DNA from: Bacillus sp. ZZV12-4809
Lineage (GTDB): Bacteria; Bacillota; Bacilli; Bacillales; Cytobacillaceae
Reading direction: 5' to 3'
Assembly: GCF_009849585.1 (NCBI RefSeq)
Contig: NZ_VCRN01000025.1
Span: 1-64,000 of the forward strand
DNA: 64,000 bases
The notes beneath the pieces are model-generated. The model had not been told where the DNA came from, did not search any database, and was given only the letters and a program-made list of their open reading frames with translations. The position numbers were made by a program, and so were the translations under genes. Every line of letters begins with the position of its first letter. Within the stretch, counting starts at the first letter, position 1. This document shows positions 24,653-32,894 of this stretch, in pieces.

Positions 24653-25252
24653 ATGCTGATAAGGAAAAAATTCGCCATATGGTTTGTTTCTTTGTCTGCA
24701 GCTTTAACTTTAGCTGCATGCGGTGGAAATGACGGAAATTCAGGAGTGGAAGATACCAGCAAGGAAGAGGGCACAGCAAATAATGAAAGCAGCGGCCATT
24801 CAGAAGGCCATACGGGCATGGATCATTCTGGCTCCGGCGATGTTCCTGAAGGAATAAAGGAAGCTGAAAACCCTAAATATGAAGTGGGCAGCAAGGCCTT
24901 TATTACAGAAGGACATATGGAGGGCATGGAGGGAGCGAAAGCAACCATTTCAGGTGCTTATGATACAACCGTATATACGGTCTCCTATAAACCAGCCACA
25001 GGCGGTAAAAAAGTTGAAAATCATAAATGGGTAGTTCACGAGGAGATTGCTGATGCAGGGGAGGAACCATTTAAAGAAGGAGAAGAGGTAATATTAAATG
25101 CAAGCCACATGAATGGGATGGAAGGCGCAGCTGCCGAAATCGATTCTGTGCAGGAAACAACTGTCTATATGGTTGACTTTACTACAGCCGATGGGCAGAA
25201 GGTTAAAAATCACATGTGGGTAACAGAGATCGAGCTATCTCCTGCTGAATAA
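24653..25252 (+). CDS. YdhK-family lipoprotein with two DUF1541 repeats
   Basis: 199-aa lipoprotein. The lipobox is LAAC (lipidated Cys near residue 23). A His/Met-bearing linker (HSEGHTGMDHSGSG) is followed by two homologous modules: FITEGHMEGMEGAKATI...NHKWVVHEEI and ILNASHMNGMEGAAAEI...NHMWVTEIEL. Each has HMxGMEGA and VxNHxWV, the DUF1541 pattern. The His/Met content suggests metal contact at the outer face, but this is inference. ATG with AAGGAGGAA upstream. It converges on the TVP38 gene. Confidence 0.86.
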   Translation: MLIRKKFAIWFVSLSAALTLAACGGNDGNSGVEDTSKEEGTANNESSGHSEGHTGMDHSGSGDVPEGIKEAENPKYEVGSKAFITEGHMEGMEGAKATISGAYDTTVYTVSYKPATGGKKVENHKWVVHEEIADAGEEPFKEGEEVILNASHMNGMEGAAAEIDSVQETTVYMVDFTTADGQKVKNHMWVTEIELSPAE

Positions 25253-25257
25253 TATAA

Positions 25258-25300
25258 GAAAGTTAAAGGGCTTATCTGCTGAGGATAAGCCCCTTAACTT
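25258..25300. terminator. Hairpin between converging ydhK-type and TVP38-type genes
   Basis: GTTAAAGGGCTTATC and GATAAGCCCCTTAAC form a long stem with one bulge. The T-tracts on both strands are short, so termination is probable but not certain. Confidence 0.6.
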
Positions 25301-25854
25301 AATTTAGCATTCTTACATAAATAATAAACCAAGAATGAAAAAGCAACTAAAAGGAAAATGGCTATTTGCAGCTCCATTCTCAATTTTAATGCATGTGAAA
25401 CCGCAAAGGCTTCAATAATTAAAGCAGGGATTTTTCCGATGGTGCTGGCAATGCCAAAAGGCATAAGCCTGATTCTGCTGTATGCTGCTGCCAGTGTAAC
25501 TGCCCCTGATGGGACAAACGGCAAGACTCTCAGCAAAAGAACCATGAAGAAGGCAAGATGGCCATCCGCATTATGGAGTTTTGAAAAAAAATTGTTACTC
25601 TTTAGCTTAGGAAAAGAGGAGGTAAGCTTAGTGATTCCTTTGCGATAGAGTATAAAGCTAACAATTGCACCAGCAGCTTCTCCGAAAATCAAAAGGGCTA
25701 GTGCAATTTTTAAATCAAATACGGCAACTGTTCCAGCAGTAATAAAGGCACTTGGGAGGAATCCTGTAATCGCTGCACCAATGTTCATGAATATGCTAAA
25801 TAAAGCTGCCAATATCGGTTCTTCTGAAAGCCATTCGAAGATATCAGAAAACAT
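25294..25854 (-). CDS. TVP38/TMEM64-family (DedA-like) membrane protein
   Basis: 186-aa protein with about five membrane helices. The core motif is seen in FGEAAGAIVSFILYRKG followed by FFMVLLLRVLPFVPSGAVTLAAAYSRI, the conserved SNARE_assoc/VTT segment with the F-x-P turn. The family is tied to lipid scrambling or export in related proteins; its cargo here is unknown. ATG 25854 is chosen over the preceding in-frame TTG 25857. It begins just after the response-regulator stop, so the three minus-strand genes form one operon. Confidence 0.85.
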   Translation of the reverse strand: MFSDIFEWLSEEPILAALFSIFMNIGAAITGFLPSAFITAGTVAVFDLKIALALLIFGEAAGAIVSFILYRKGITKLTSSFPKLKSNNFFSKLHNADGHLAFFMVLLLRVLPFVPSGAVTLAAAYSRIRLMPFGIASTIGKIPALIIEAFAVSHALKLRMELQIAIFLLVAFSFLVYYLCKNAKLS

Positions 25855-25857
25855 CAA

Positions 25858-26535
25858 TTAATCCTTTCTGGTCCATTTGTAGCCTAAACCCCAGACTGTT
25901 TTCAGATACTCATCTGCAGGAAACCCTGCTTTTCTTAATTTTTCTCTTAAATTTCTTACATGCGAATCTATGGTGCGGTCTTCGATTGACACTCCATAGC
26001 CCCATACAGCTCCTATTAAATGCTCTCTTGAAAAAACTCTGTTCAGATTTGAGAGGAAAAGGCTTAACATTGAAAACTCTTTAGGAGTTAAAAGGATTTC
26101 TTTCATTTTATAGGAAAGCTCAAAAGAATCTTCTTTGAGTTCCAGCCCTTTAAAGGTTTTGGTTTTTTCACCTTTTTTACTTCTTCTCAAAACCGCTTCC
26201 ATTCTGGCACATAATTCCTCTTCATCGAATGGCTTTAAAATATAATCATCTGCACCGATATTTAATCCTTTTACAATGTCGGGCTTTTCGCTTTTGGCAG
26301 TAAGCATGATGATGGGAGTGTCCCAATATTTTTTAATTTCCCTGCATACTTTCCATCCATCCATTTCAGGCATCATAACATCTAAAAGGACAAGATCTGC
26401 AGAATGGGTTTCCAAGTAAAGCAAGGCCTCTGTACCTGAAGACAATTTAATGCATTTGTAGCCGCGGGGGGCTAAATATAAAGTAATTAAATCAAGCATT
26501 CTAGTTTCATCATCAACCAAAAGTATAGTCTTCAT
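25858..26535 (-). CDS. OmpR/PhoB-family response regulator
   Basis: 225-aa regulator. Receiver domain: acidic pair VDDE near the start, phospho-acceptor Asp in DLVLLDVMMPEMDGW, LTAKSE with the Thr and Lys-side switch residues. C-terminal winged helix with SREHLIGAVWGYGVSIEDRTIDSH and LRKAGFPADEYLKTVWGLGYKW, typical of OmpR-type DNA binding. Its start shares one base with the stop of the kinase gene (TAATG), so translation is coupled. Target genes are not known; the divergent metal-linked genes are candidates. Confidence 0.93.
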   Translation of the reverse strand: MKTILLVDDETRMLDLITLYLAPRGYKCIKLSSGTEALLYLETHSADLVLLDVMMPEMDGWKVCREIKKYWDTPIIMLTAKSEKPDIVKGLNIGADDYILKPFDEEELCARMEAVLRRSKKGEKTKTFKGLELKEDSFELSYKMKEILLTPKEFSMLSLFLSNLNRVFSREHLIGAVWGYGVSIEDRTIDSHVRNLREKLRKAGFPADEYLKTVWGLGYKWTRKD

Positions 26536-27920
26536 TATTCGATTTCTCCCTTTAAAACAAGCTCAAATTCTGTTCCTTCATCTTTTCTGCTGCAGACAGA
26601 TATAGTTCCCCCATGGGCATAGACAAGTTCCTTAACAATGGCGAGTCCAAGACCTGCACCTCCAAGAGCTCTTCCACGTGATTTATCCACTCGGTAAAAA
26701 CGATTAAAAATAAAGGGCAGTTCCTCTTCAGAAATCCCTCTTCCGGAATCATTTATTCTAATGATGATATGTTTTTTTGTCCTGCTTACGTCTACAGTTG
26801 TTTTATCGCCAGCTGAGGAGTACTTAATCGCGTTATCCAGAAGATTAAATATAATTTGCTCAAGCCTGGATCCATCTGCAGATATGGTGATGGATTCACG
26901 GCAGCTGACAGATAGCTGCATGCCTTTTTCAGTGAAGGCAGGAGAAAACTTTGTTTCAATTTTTTTCATAAATTCGTTCAGATCTATTGGCTTTTTTATA
27001 ATATCAAAGGAATTTTTATCGATCTTAGCCAGATCGAAAAGATTTTTAACCATATCTGAAAGCCGGTTCGTTTCCTCCAGGATTATCGATAAATACTGAT
27101 GTCTTTCATCCTGGCTAAGGTTCCGCTTCTGGACTATATCCGCATATCCTTTTATATATGTAAGAGGGGTGCGAAGCTCGTGCGATATGCTGGATAGGAA
27201 TTCATTGCGTTCTTCTTTGAGGTAATTCAGGTCGTCCGCCAGTAACTGGATAGAACGCGCTAAATCCCCAAGTTCATCATCACCGGTTTGAGGAAGGGAA
27301 ACTGAAAAATCACCGCTGCTTATTTGAGAGGTGGCTTCCTTCATTTTAATGAGCGGTTTCGCCAGGGCCTTTGATAAAAAGATGATAATAGTGATAGTAA
27401 AAATGACGGCCATCAACCCGGCGATCAAAAATTGTTCATTTAAGCGCGAGATTAACGACTGAATCCAGGATGTATCCTGAAACATATATACAAAGCCAAT
27501 AAGTATTCCATTCTGTTCGATTGGACTGACTGTTGAGATATAATCTTCTTCTTTCCAATTGTCCCCGATGGTTTTGCCTTCCCTTTCAGGAGACATAATC
27601 GCCATTTCTATGTATCTTTGGATCAAACTGCTGTCAACAGAAGCACCTAGGATTTCTTTTTTCGAATTCGTAATAACTACATCTGTATTTGCTTCAGATT
27701 CCATCAGAGCTACATGGGATATCGTATTTTCATCAAAATGCTTTTCAAGTATGGCACGGTGTGAATTGCCGCGTATTTGCAGAGCTATGAGCTCTTCTTC
27801 CACACGAGATTCAACAAGGGTACTATGTAAAAAGAAGAACATAATAGTTTCAAGCCCAAATAGAATCAGAAAGAACAGAAGTCCCAGCTTCATGGAAAGT
27901 TTTTTCAAAGAACCACCCAT
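26535..27920 (-). CDS. Sensor histidine kinase with HAMP domain
   Basis: 461-aa kinase. Two membrane helices (about residues 11-32 and 165-187) enclose an outside sensor of about 130 residues that resembles PDC/Cache-like CopS or CssS sensors only in size. HAMP follows, then HisKA with SSISHELRTPLTYIKGY (phospho-His) and HATPase with NLLDNAIKYSSAGD (N box), DSGRGIS (G1), FNRFYRVDKSR (F box) and GGAGLGLAIVKEL (G2). The ATG 27920 start lacks a strong ribosome site; TTG 27908 is an alternative. First gene of the kinase-regulator-TVP38 operon. Confidence 0.9.
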   Translation of the reverse strand: MGGSLKKLSMKLGLLFFLILFGLETIMFFFLHSTLVESRVEEELIALQIRGNSHRAILEKHFDENTISHVALMESEANTDVVITNSKKEILGASVDSSLIQRYIEMAIMSPEREGKTIGDNWKEEDYISTVSPIEQNGILIGFVYMFQDTSWIQSLISRLNEQFLIAGLMAVIFTITIIIFLSKALAKPLIKMKEATSQISSGDFSVSLPQTGDDELGDLARSIQLLADDLNYLKEERNEFLSSISHELRTPLTYIKGYADIVQKRNLSQDERHQYLSIILEETNRLSDMVKNLFDLAKIDKNSFDIIKKPIDLNEFMKKIETKFSPAFTEKGMQLSVSCRESITISADGSRLEQIIFNLLDNAIKYSSAGDKTTVDVSRTKKHIIIRINDSGRGISEEELPFIFNRFYRVDKSRGRALGGAGLGLAIVKELVYAHGGTISVCSRKDEGTEFELVLKGEIE

Positions 27921-28042
27921 TTCAAATCAAGTACTTCTATTATAGTCGAAATGTTTGAAGAAACTGTGCAGAAGAGGTATATGTTTTAATAGGACTGTAG
28001 AAGGTAAAATAGAAAGTATGATGTCATACAGGAGGTTTTTAA

Positions 28043-28276
28043 ATGAGCGAATGTAAATTGGACCATACACCAGAAGATGTTCAAACAAAATTTGAACAGC
28101 AGAGGGATTTCCTTCCGGAAGAGATGAAGGCTCTGTTTCAGGCATTTTTCCAGCAGGAACATACACAGGATATCTTAAATGAGGTCTTCCATCTGCTGAA
28201 AAAATTTGATCTTGCTTCTGAAGAAGAACGAACAGAGCGTGTTAACAGACTTTACCTTGTATTAAAGAATGTTTAA
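28043..28276 (+). CDS. Small acidic helical protein, unknown function
   Basis: 77-aa protein, mostly predicted helix, with LPEEMKALFQAFFQQEHTQ and EVFHLLKKFDLASEEERTERVNRL. No signal peptide and no known motif. The good ribosome site (AGGAGG, eight bases before ATG) and its own promoter and terminator support a real gene. It lies in divergent orientation to the histidine kinase, about 120 bases away. Confidence 0.7.
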   Translation: MSECKLDHTPEDVQTKFEQQRDFLPEEMKALFQAFFQQEHTQDILNEVFHLLKKFDLASEEERTERVNRLYLVLKNV

Positions 28277-28282
28277 TATTGA

Positions 28283-28317
28283 ATTGCCGCAGTTGATTAA
28301 TCTGCGGCAATTTTTTA
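28283..28317 (+). terminator. Terminator after the 77-aa protein gene
   Basis: ATTGCCGCAG and CTGCGGCAAT pair around nine bases, followed by TTTTTTA. Confidence 0.92.
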
Positions 28318-28407
28318 TGTATATTACAATTTTTTTGTAGTTATTAAAATATTATTTTAACTAAATTGTTTTTATGGTATTATAAAACTAAGAGAAAAAT
28401 AGTGTAG

Positions 28408-28429
28408 TATAATATTGAAAGCGATTTCA
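28408..28429 (+). promoter_or_regulatory. -10 element with overlapping CcpA cre box (serine dehydratase locus)
   Basis: TATAAT at 28408-28413 is followed at once by TTGAAAGCGATTTCA (28415-28429), which fits the Bacillus cre consensus WTGNAANCGNWNNCW at every position. A cre at the transcription start normally causes CcpA repression. It would cover the regulator gene and perhaps sdaAB-sdaAA. Confidence 0.75.
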
Positions 28430-28447
28430 TAAAAGGGAGTGACAAAG

Positions 28448-29122
28448 TTGAAGGAATGCCATAGACCTGTTTTTGACCTGGCGATCCGGACTGCAGATAT
28501 GCTTGTCCGAATGTTCGGTTCCCGCTGTGAAGTGGCTGTGCACGATTTCAGCAACTTAAAAAAATCGCTTATTCATATAGCAGGAAATATAACAGACAGA
28601 AAAATCGGCTCACCCATTACCGATCTTGTATTGAATGAATTGGCCAGTCATAAAAATGAGGTAAAAGATATAGCCAATTATAAAACTCAGTCGAAAAAAG
28701 GGAATGTGCTGAAATCATCTACGATTTTTCTCCGTGATGATGAGAATAAAGTAATTGGTGCATTATGCCTTAATTATGATATTAGTTTGCTCATGCAATT
28801 TGGAGGAGAAATTGAAGAATTTATCAGCTTTGATGAACAATCCTCTAAATCGGAAACTTTTTTTAATTCTGTCCAGGATGTTATTCACGAGATGGTGGAT
28901 CAGGTCCTGCAGGGCTTTAAAAAGGCACCTTCATTAATGACGCTGGAAGAAAAAGTTGAATGTGTTCGCCAGCTTGAAGACAAAGGGACGTTCCTCATTA
29001 AAGGTGCAACTGATTATGTTGCATCTGTCCTAGGGGTTTCTAAGTTTACCATCTATAATTACCTTCAGAAAATAAGAACGATTAATGAGCTCCATCCGGA
29101 AGCAGCCCTGGAGCATAAATAA
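28448..29122 (+). CDS. YheO-like PAS plus helix-turn-helix transcriptional regulator
   Basis: 224-aa regulator of the COG2964/DauR type. The N-terminal YheO-like PAS region shows EVAVHDFSNLKKSLIHIAGN and ITDRKIGSPITDLVL, then DENKVIGALCLNYDI. The C-terminal HTH is GATDYVASVLGVSKFTIYNYLQKI. Members control amino-acid catabolism in several bacteria. TTG 28448 is chosen because AAGGGAG lies eight bases upstream; GTG 28439 overlaps that site. It stands directly before the serine dehydratase genes, so it is the likely local regulator (inference). Confidence 0.86.
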   Translation: MKECHRPVFDLAIRTADMLVRMFGSRCEVAVHDFSNLKKSLIHIAGNITDRKIGSPITDLVLNELASHKNEVKDIANYKTQSKKGNVLKSSTIFLRDDENKVIGALCLNYDISLLMQFGGEIEEFISFDEQSSKSETFFNSVQDVIHEMVDQVLQGFKKAPSLMTLEEKVECVRQLEDKGTFLIKGATDYVASVLGVSKFTIYNYLQKIRTINELHPEAALEHK

Positions 29123-29135
29123 GAAGAGTTATTTA

Positions 29136-29163
29136 TATAGCTGATGTTATCATTTCAGCTATA
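29136..29163 (+). promoter_or_regulatory. Inverted repeat between the regulator gene and sdaAB
   Basis: TATAGCTGA (29136-29144) and TCAGCTATA (29155-29163) are a perfect nine-base inverted repeat with a 10-base spacer. There is no T-run. It could be an operator for the adjacent YheO-like regulator or a weak attenuator. Confidence 0.5.
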
Positions 29164-29200
29164 GTCATTTAAAGACCTTAAAAGTAAAGGGGCATACAAA

Positions 29201-29863
29201 ATGAAATATAGATCAGCATTTGATATTATTGGCCCGGTTATGATCGGACCTTCAAGCTCACATACAGCTGGAGCAGCACGCATTGGCCGTGTTGCCCGGA
29301 CTCTTTTTGGAAAACAGCCATCCAAAGCAGAGATTTCTTTATATGGTTCATTTGCAAAAACCTATAAAGGACATGGCACAGATGTTGCCATTGTTGGCGG
29401 TATCCTTGACTTTGATACCTTTGACGAGCGAATTCCTTCTGCCCTTCAATTAGCTGAAGAAGCGGGAATTGAAGTTATTTTTACAGTTGAAAATACCGTT
29501 ACAGATCATCCTAATACTGTAAGAGTGAAGCTTTCTGAAGGGGATCGTGAAATTGAACTAGTAGGAATATCCATTGGCGGAGGGACAATTGAAATAACTG
29601 AACTGAATTCCTTCGAACTTAAATTGTCAGGGGAACATCCTGCCATTTTAGTTGTTCATAACGATCAGTTTGGTGTTATTTCCGCTGTAACGAATATACT
29701 ATCCAAGCACCAGATCAACATCGGCCATATGGAAGTTTCACGCAAGGAAAAAGGTAAAATGGCCATCATGGTCATTGAAGTGGATCAGAAGATCGGCCAG
29801 GATGTGATGACTGAGCTTGAAGGTCTTCCGAATGTTACACAAATTATCAGAATGGTTGACTAA
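29201..29863 (+). CDS. sdaAB: L-serine dehydratase, iron-sulfur-dependent, beta subunit
   Basis: 220-aa subunit. The N-terminal domain has DIIGPVMIGPSSSHTAGAARIG, the conserved serine-dehydratase beta motif, and the C-terminal 75 residues form an ACT domain (ILVVHNDQFGVISAVTNILS). With the alpha subunit it deaminates serine to pyruvate. ATG with AAAGGGG upstream. The alpha gene starts 31 bases downstream in the same operon. Confidence 0.95.
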   Translation: MKYRSAFDIIGPVMIGPSSSHTAGAARIGRVARTLFGKQPSKAEISLYGSFAKTYKGHGTDVAIVGGILDFDTFDERIPSALQLAEEAGIEVIFTVENTVTDHPNTVRVKLSEGDREIELVGISIGGGTIEITELNSFELKLSGEHPAILVVHNDQFGVISAVTNILSKHQINIGHMEVSRKEKGKMAIMVIEVDQKIGQDVMTELEGLPNVTQIIRMVD

Positions 29864-29894
29864 TAGTTAGCTGGTCATCAGGAGGGAAAATCTC

Positions 29895-30773
29895 ATGTTA
29901 TTTAGAAATGTTGCGGAGCTTGTAGAGCTCGCTGAAAATAAAGGTGTCAAAATCGCTGAAATCATGATTCAGCAGGAGATAGAAGTAACAGGATTAACAC
30001 GTGATCAAATTATCGCCAAAATGGACCGCAACCTGACTGTCATGGAACAGGCAGTTGAGAGGGGACTGAAAGGGGTAACATCTGTTACAGGACTTACAGG
30101 CGGTGATGCAGTCCTTCTGCAAAAGTACATTCAAAGTGGAAAGGCTTTATCGGGGAATATCTTATTGGATGCTGTCAGCAAAGCAGTTGCAACCAATGAA
30201 GTAAATGCAGCAATGGGCACAATATGCGCTACACCTACAGCAGGTTCGGCTGGCGTGGTGCCCGGTACATTGTTCGCTGTTAAAGAAGTCCTCAAACCAA
30301 CACGCATGGAAATGATTGAATTCCTATTTACATCTGCAGCATTTGGCTTTGTCGTGGCAAACAATGCCTCTATATCAGGTGCAGCTGGGGGATGCCAGGC
30401 TGAAGTAGGGTCTGCAAGCGGCATGGCCGCAGCTTCCATTGTAGAAATGGCAGGCGGGACACCCAAACAAGCAGCAGAAGCTATGGCGATCACATTAAAA
30501 AATATGCTGGGCCTAGTATGTGATCCCGTTGCCGGACTAGTAGAAGTTCCATGTGTAAAACGGAATGCCATGGGGGCTTCCAATGCTATGACAGCTGCAG
30601 ACATGGCTCTCGCGGGAATTACAAGCAGAATACCATGTGATGAAGTCATTAACGCAATGTTCCTTATCGGGCAATCCATGCCATCAGCGCTTAGGGAAAC
30701 TGCTGAGGGCGGACTGGCTGCAACACCAACTGGCAGGAGGCTGCAGGAAGAAATTTTTGGAAAAAAACAGTAG
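29895..30773 (+). CDS. sdaAA: L-serine dehydratase, iron-sulfur-dependent, alpha subunit
   Basis: 292-aa catalytic subunit carrying the [4Fe-4S] cluster. Cys motifs: TICATPTAGSAGVVPG, GGCQAEVGSASGMA and LVCDPVAGLVEVPCVKRNA, which hold the cluster ligands. Length and ends match the Bacillus SdaAA. ATG with AGGAGGG upstream. Cytosolic and oxygen-sensitive in the family. Confidence 0.95.
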   Translation: MLFRNVAELVELAENKGVKIAEIMIQQEIEVTGLTRDQIIAKMDRNLTVMEQAVERGLKGVTSVTGLTGGDAVLLQKYIQSGKALSGNILLDAVSKAVATNEVNAAMGTICATPTAGSAGVVPGTLFAVKEVLKPTRMEMIEFLFTSAAFGFVVANNASISGAAGGCQAEVGSASGMAAASIVEMAGGTPKQAAEAMAITLKNMLGLVCDPVAGLVEVPCVKRNAMGASNAMTAADMALAGITSRIPCDEVINAMFLIGQSMPSALRETAEGGLAATPTGRRLQEEIFGKKQ

Positions 30774-30792
30774 TATAATTCAGTGACTTATT

Positions 30793-30826
30793 ACACCAGT
30801 TCATTAGTGAATTGGTGTTTATATTT
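30793..30826 (+). terminator. Terminator after sdaAA
   Basis: ACACCAGTTCA and TGAATTGGTGTT pair (one G-U) around TTAG, followed by TATATTT. Confidence 0.75.
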
Positions 30827-30883
30827 GAAGAAAAAAAGATATGATTACTAAGGATTATTTTTCAAAGGGAGAGAAACAAGAGT

Positions 30884-31996
30884 TTGAAAGTTATAAGAGG
30901 GACTATAATCACTATTGTTATTTTGTTTATGCTGTTAATGGGCATAGCTGCACCCGCGGCTTTTATTGGATTAGCTGTCTTTTTACTAGGCTTATATTTA
31001 AATAATCAGTACCGGAAGTATAAAATAAATTTTAATAAATCAGGCTGGATTATGGCTGCAGGCTTCATTTTATCCATTTTTTTAGCAACTGCGGATTCCG
31101 GTGCAACTGAAACTGTAAATAAACCTGAGAAGGAACAAATAGAAACAGATCAGGAGGCCGAACAAGAAAGGCTTGCCCAAGAGAAAGCTGATGAAGAGGA
31201 AGTAAAAAAACAAGAAGAGGGGCAAGCAAGGTTAGAAGCAGAGAGGGAAGAAAAACAGAAGCAGGAAGAAGCTGAAAAACAAAAACAGGAACAGGTTCAA
31301 AGTCAGGAAGCACATAGCTTAGGTCTGGAATCAGTTGTCGTTGGCAGAGTAGTAGATGGTGACACGATCGAAACTACTGACGGAAGAAAAGTCCGCCTGA
31401 TTGGAGTGAACACTCCAGAATCAACAACGAGAGTAGAAGAATATGGAAAAGAAGCAAGCCAATTTACTAAATCTGAGCTGACGGGCAAAAAAATCTGGAT
31501 GCAAAAGGATGTCTCAGACACAGATCGATATGGCCGCCTGCTGAGAATCATTTGGCTGGACATCCCAGCGGATGATTTGGACGAAGATGAAATACGTGAA
31601 AAAATGTTCAATGCCCATTTGGTTCTGAAAGGTTATGCTGAGCCATCCACCTATAATCCGGATGTAAAATATAGTGAATACTTCAGAAAATTCGGCAGGG
31701 AAGCAAGAGATTCCAACAAAGGGTTATGGGCCCTCGGAGATGAAGGAACGACTAAAGGAGACCTGGATTCTGCAGCTGCAAGCAGTTCATCATCAAGCTC
31801 CGGGAATGCAGGAAGCAGCGGATCAAATAACAGCAGTGGTACAACCGGAAATTCATCACCAGCAGAAGGCAGCACGGAGTCCTACCAAAACTGTACTGAG
31901 TTAAGGAAGGTATATCCAGATGGTGTGCCGTCGACACATCCTGCCTATGACTCAAAGCATGATAGAGATAAGGATAATTATGCGTGTGAAAGGTAA
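30884..31996 (+). CDS. Membrane-anchored thermonuclease-type nuclease with excalibur domain
   Basis: 370-aa protein. Two membrane helices lie within residues 1-70 and are followed by a Glu/Lys/Gln-rich coiled coil (about 85-145). The staphylococcal-nuclease fold has the catalytic residues visible: VVGRVVDGDTIETTDG, KVRLIGVNTPES (Arg and Glu) and DTDRYGRLLRIIW (second Arg). A Ser/Gly/Asn linker leads to a C-terminal excalibur domain with DRDKDNYACER, a DxDxD-type calcium site. The nuclease part is likely outside the cell. TTG start with AAAGGGAGAG upstream. Monocistronic. Confidence 0.9.
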   Translation: MKVIRGTIITIVILFMLLMGIAAPAAFIGLAVFLLGLYLNNQYRKYKINFNKSGWIMAAGFILSIFLATADSGATETVNKPEKEQIETDQEAEQERLAQEKADEEEVKKQEEGQARLEAEREEKQKQEEAEKQKQEQVQSQEAHSLGLESVVVGRVVDGDTIETTDGRKVRLIGVNTPESTTRVEEYGKEASQFTKSELTGKKIWMQKDVSDTDRYGRLLRIIWLDIPADDLDEDEIREKMFNAHLVLKGYAEPSTYNPDVKYSEYFRKFGREARDSNKGLWALGDEGTTKGDLDSAAASSSSSSSGNAGSSGSNNSSGTTGNSSPAEGSTESYQNCTELRKVYPDGVPSTHPAYDSKHDRDKDNYACER

Positions 31997-32057
31997 TTCA
32001 CATACTGAATAATCACATCAGCATATATTGGATTTTAATACTGTAATAATCACATAT

Positions 32058-32097
32058 AGGGCATCCTGTTACTTCATACAGGATGCCCCATTTTTAT
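32058..32097 (+). terminator. Terminator after the nuclease gene
   Basis: GGGCATCCTGT and ACAGGATGCCC pair perfectly around a nine-base loop, followed by CATTTTTATTTC. It overlaps the last codons of the minus-strand P450 remnant. Confidence 0.75.
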
Positions 32098-32380
32098 TTC
32101 TCTTTATGTTATCCATAACAAATCCGCTTTCCGGCAATGCTGGCATTCGCGATAGGATGTAGGATAAATTATAAATTGGGACATTGTAGTCTATTCTATC
32201 TACTAGAAATTTTATACAGTCTTTCATATTCTCAACCGTAGTGCCTTCACCCGGACAACGGTGCCCTTTGGCGGAATCACTACCGCCTTGAGGAATAAAA
32301 TCGAAGAGGCTTTCATCCCAATCTTTAAATCTTTTCGGTTTGAATTCGTTAGGTGACGGCCATAGCTGCTCGTCATCTCC
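32069..32380 (-). pseudogene. CYP152-type cytochrome P450 (fatty-acid peroxygenase), C-terminal remnant
   Basis: Reading the minus strand from 32380 to TAA 32071-32069 gives about 103 residues without stop that match the C-terminus of B. subtilis CYP152A1 (YbdT) as I recall it: EQLWPSPNEFKPKRF, LFDFIPQGG, the heme-ligand segment KGHRCPGEG, then a helix region ending RMPALPESGFVM. The order and spacing are those of the family. Nothing recognisable precedes DDEQLW, the frame closes at a stop near 32431, and the first 300 or so residues, including the substrate helices, are absent. It is therefore a 3' gene fragment, not a working enzyme. A short unrelated gene now sits where the body would be. 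Confidence 0.85.
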
Positions 32381-32458
32381 GCAAATCGATTTACATCCGG
32401 AGCGAAAACAACGGTCTACATTGGTAAGTTAAAAAGCAATTTATCCGAAAACAGCCAA

Positions 32459-32488
32459 AAATAAAGAACACTGGCTCCTGCCAGTGCT
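32459..32488 (-). terminator. Terminator of the 73-aa protein gene
   Basis: CACTGGC and GCCAGTG pair around TCCT. On the minus strand it is followed by TTCTTTATTTTTGG. Confidence 0.75.
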
Positions 32489-32710
32489 TTAAGAAGATCT
32501 TTTGTGGTGGCCATTCAATTTAATCAGAGAACCTCTCTTAATCCAATAATGAAAGTTTTCAGCCGGGAATACTCCGCGTCCATTTGATCTGTCCATCTGA
32601 ATGACTACGCTGTTCTGGGTCACCTCAAGAATTTTCAGTGTTTGGGAACGGTTAAGATTTGGCATGAAGGTACTTGTTATTTCAAATTGCATATCCTTAT
32701 CCAGGTTCAA
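32489..32710 (-). CDS. Small protein of unknown function
   Basis: 73-aa basic, probably beta-rich protein: SQTLKILEVTQNSVVIQMDRSNGRGVFP followed by NFHYWIKRGSLIKL. No known motif. TTG 32710 has AGGAGG seven bases upstream, which fixes the start; a further in-frame ATG upstream precedes that site and is rejected. It has its own terminator. Confidence 0.65.
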   Translation of the reverse strand: MNLDKDMQFEITSTFMPNLNRSQTLKILEVTQNSVVIQMDRSNGRGVFPAENFHYWIKRGSLIKLNGHHKRSS

Positions 32711-32894
32711 CGGTGCACCTCCTAATGGTTTTATTAAAATTATTATCCCCATACAAAACGTTTCTATCCAATTATTGGCCGGTATATTTTTGGTCCTAAT
32801 TCTATGGCTATTAAGATAAATTAAACTTTTGAATATTCGAACTTAACTGTATAATTTAAATTAGTACACGATTTTTCATAAGAAGGTGAAGTGT

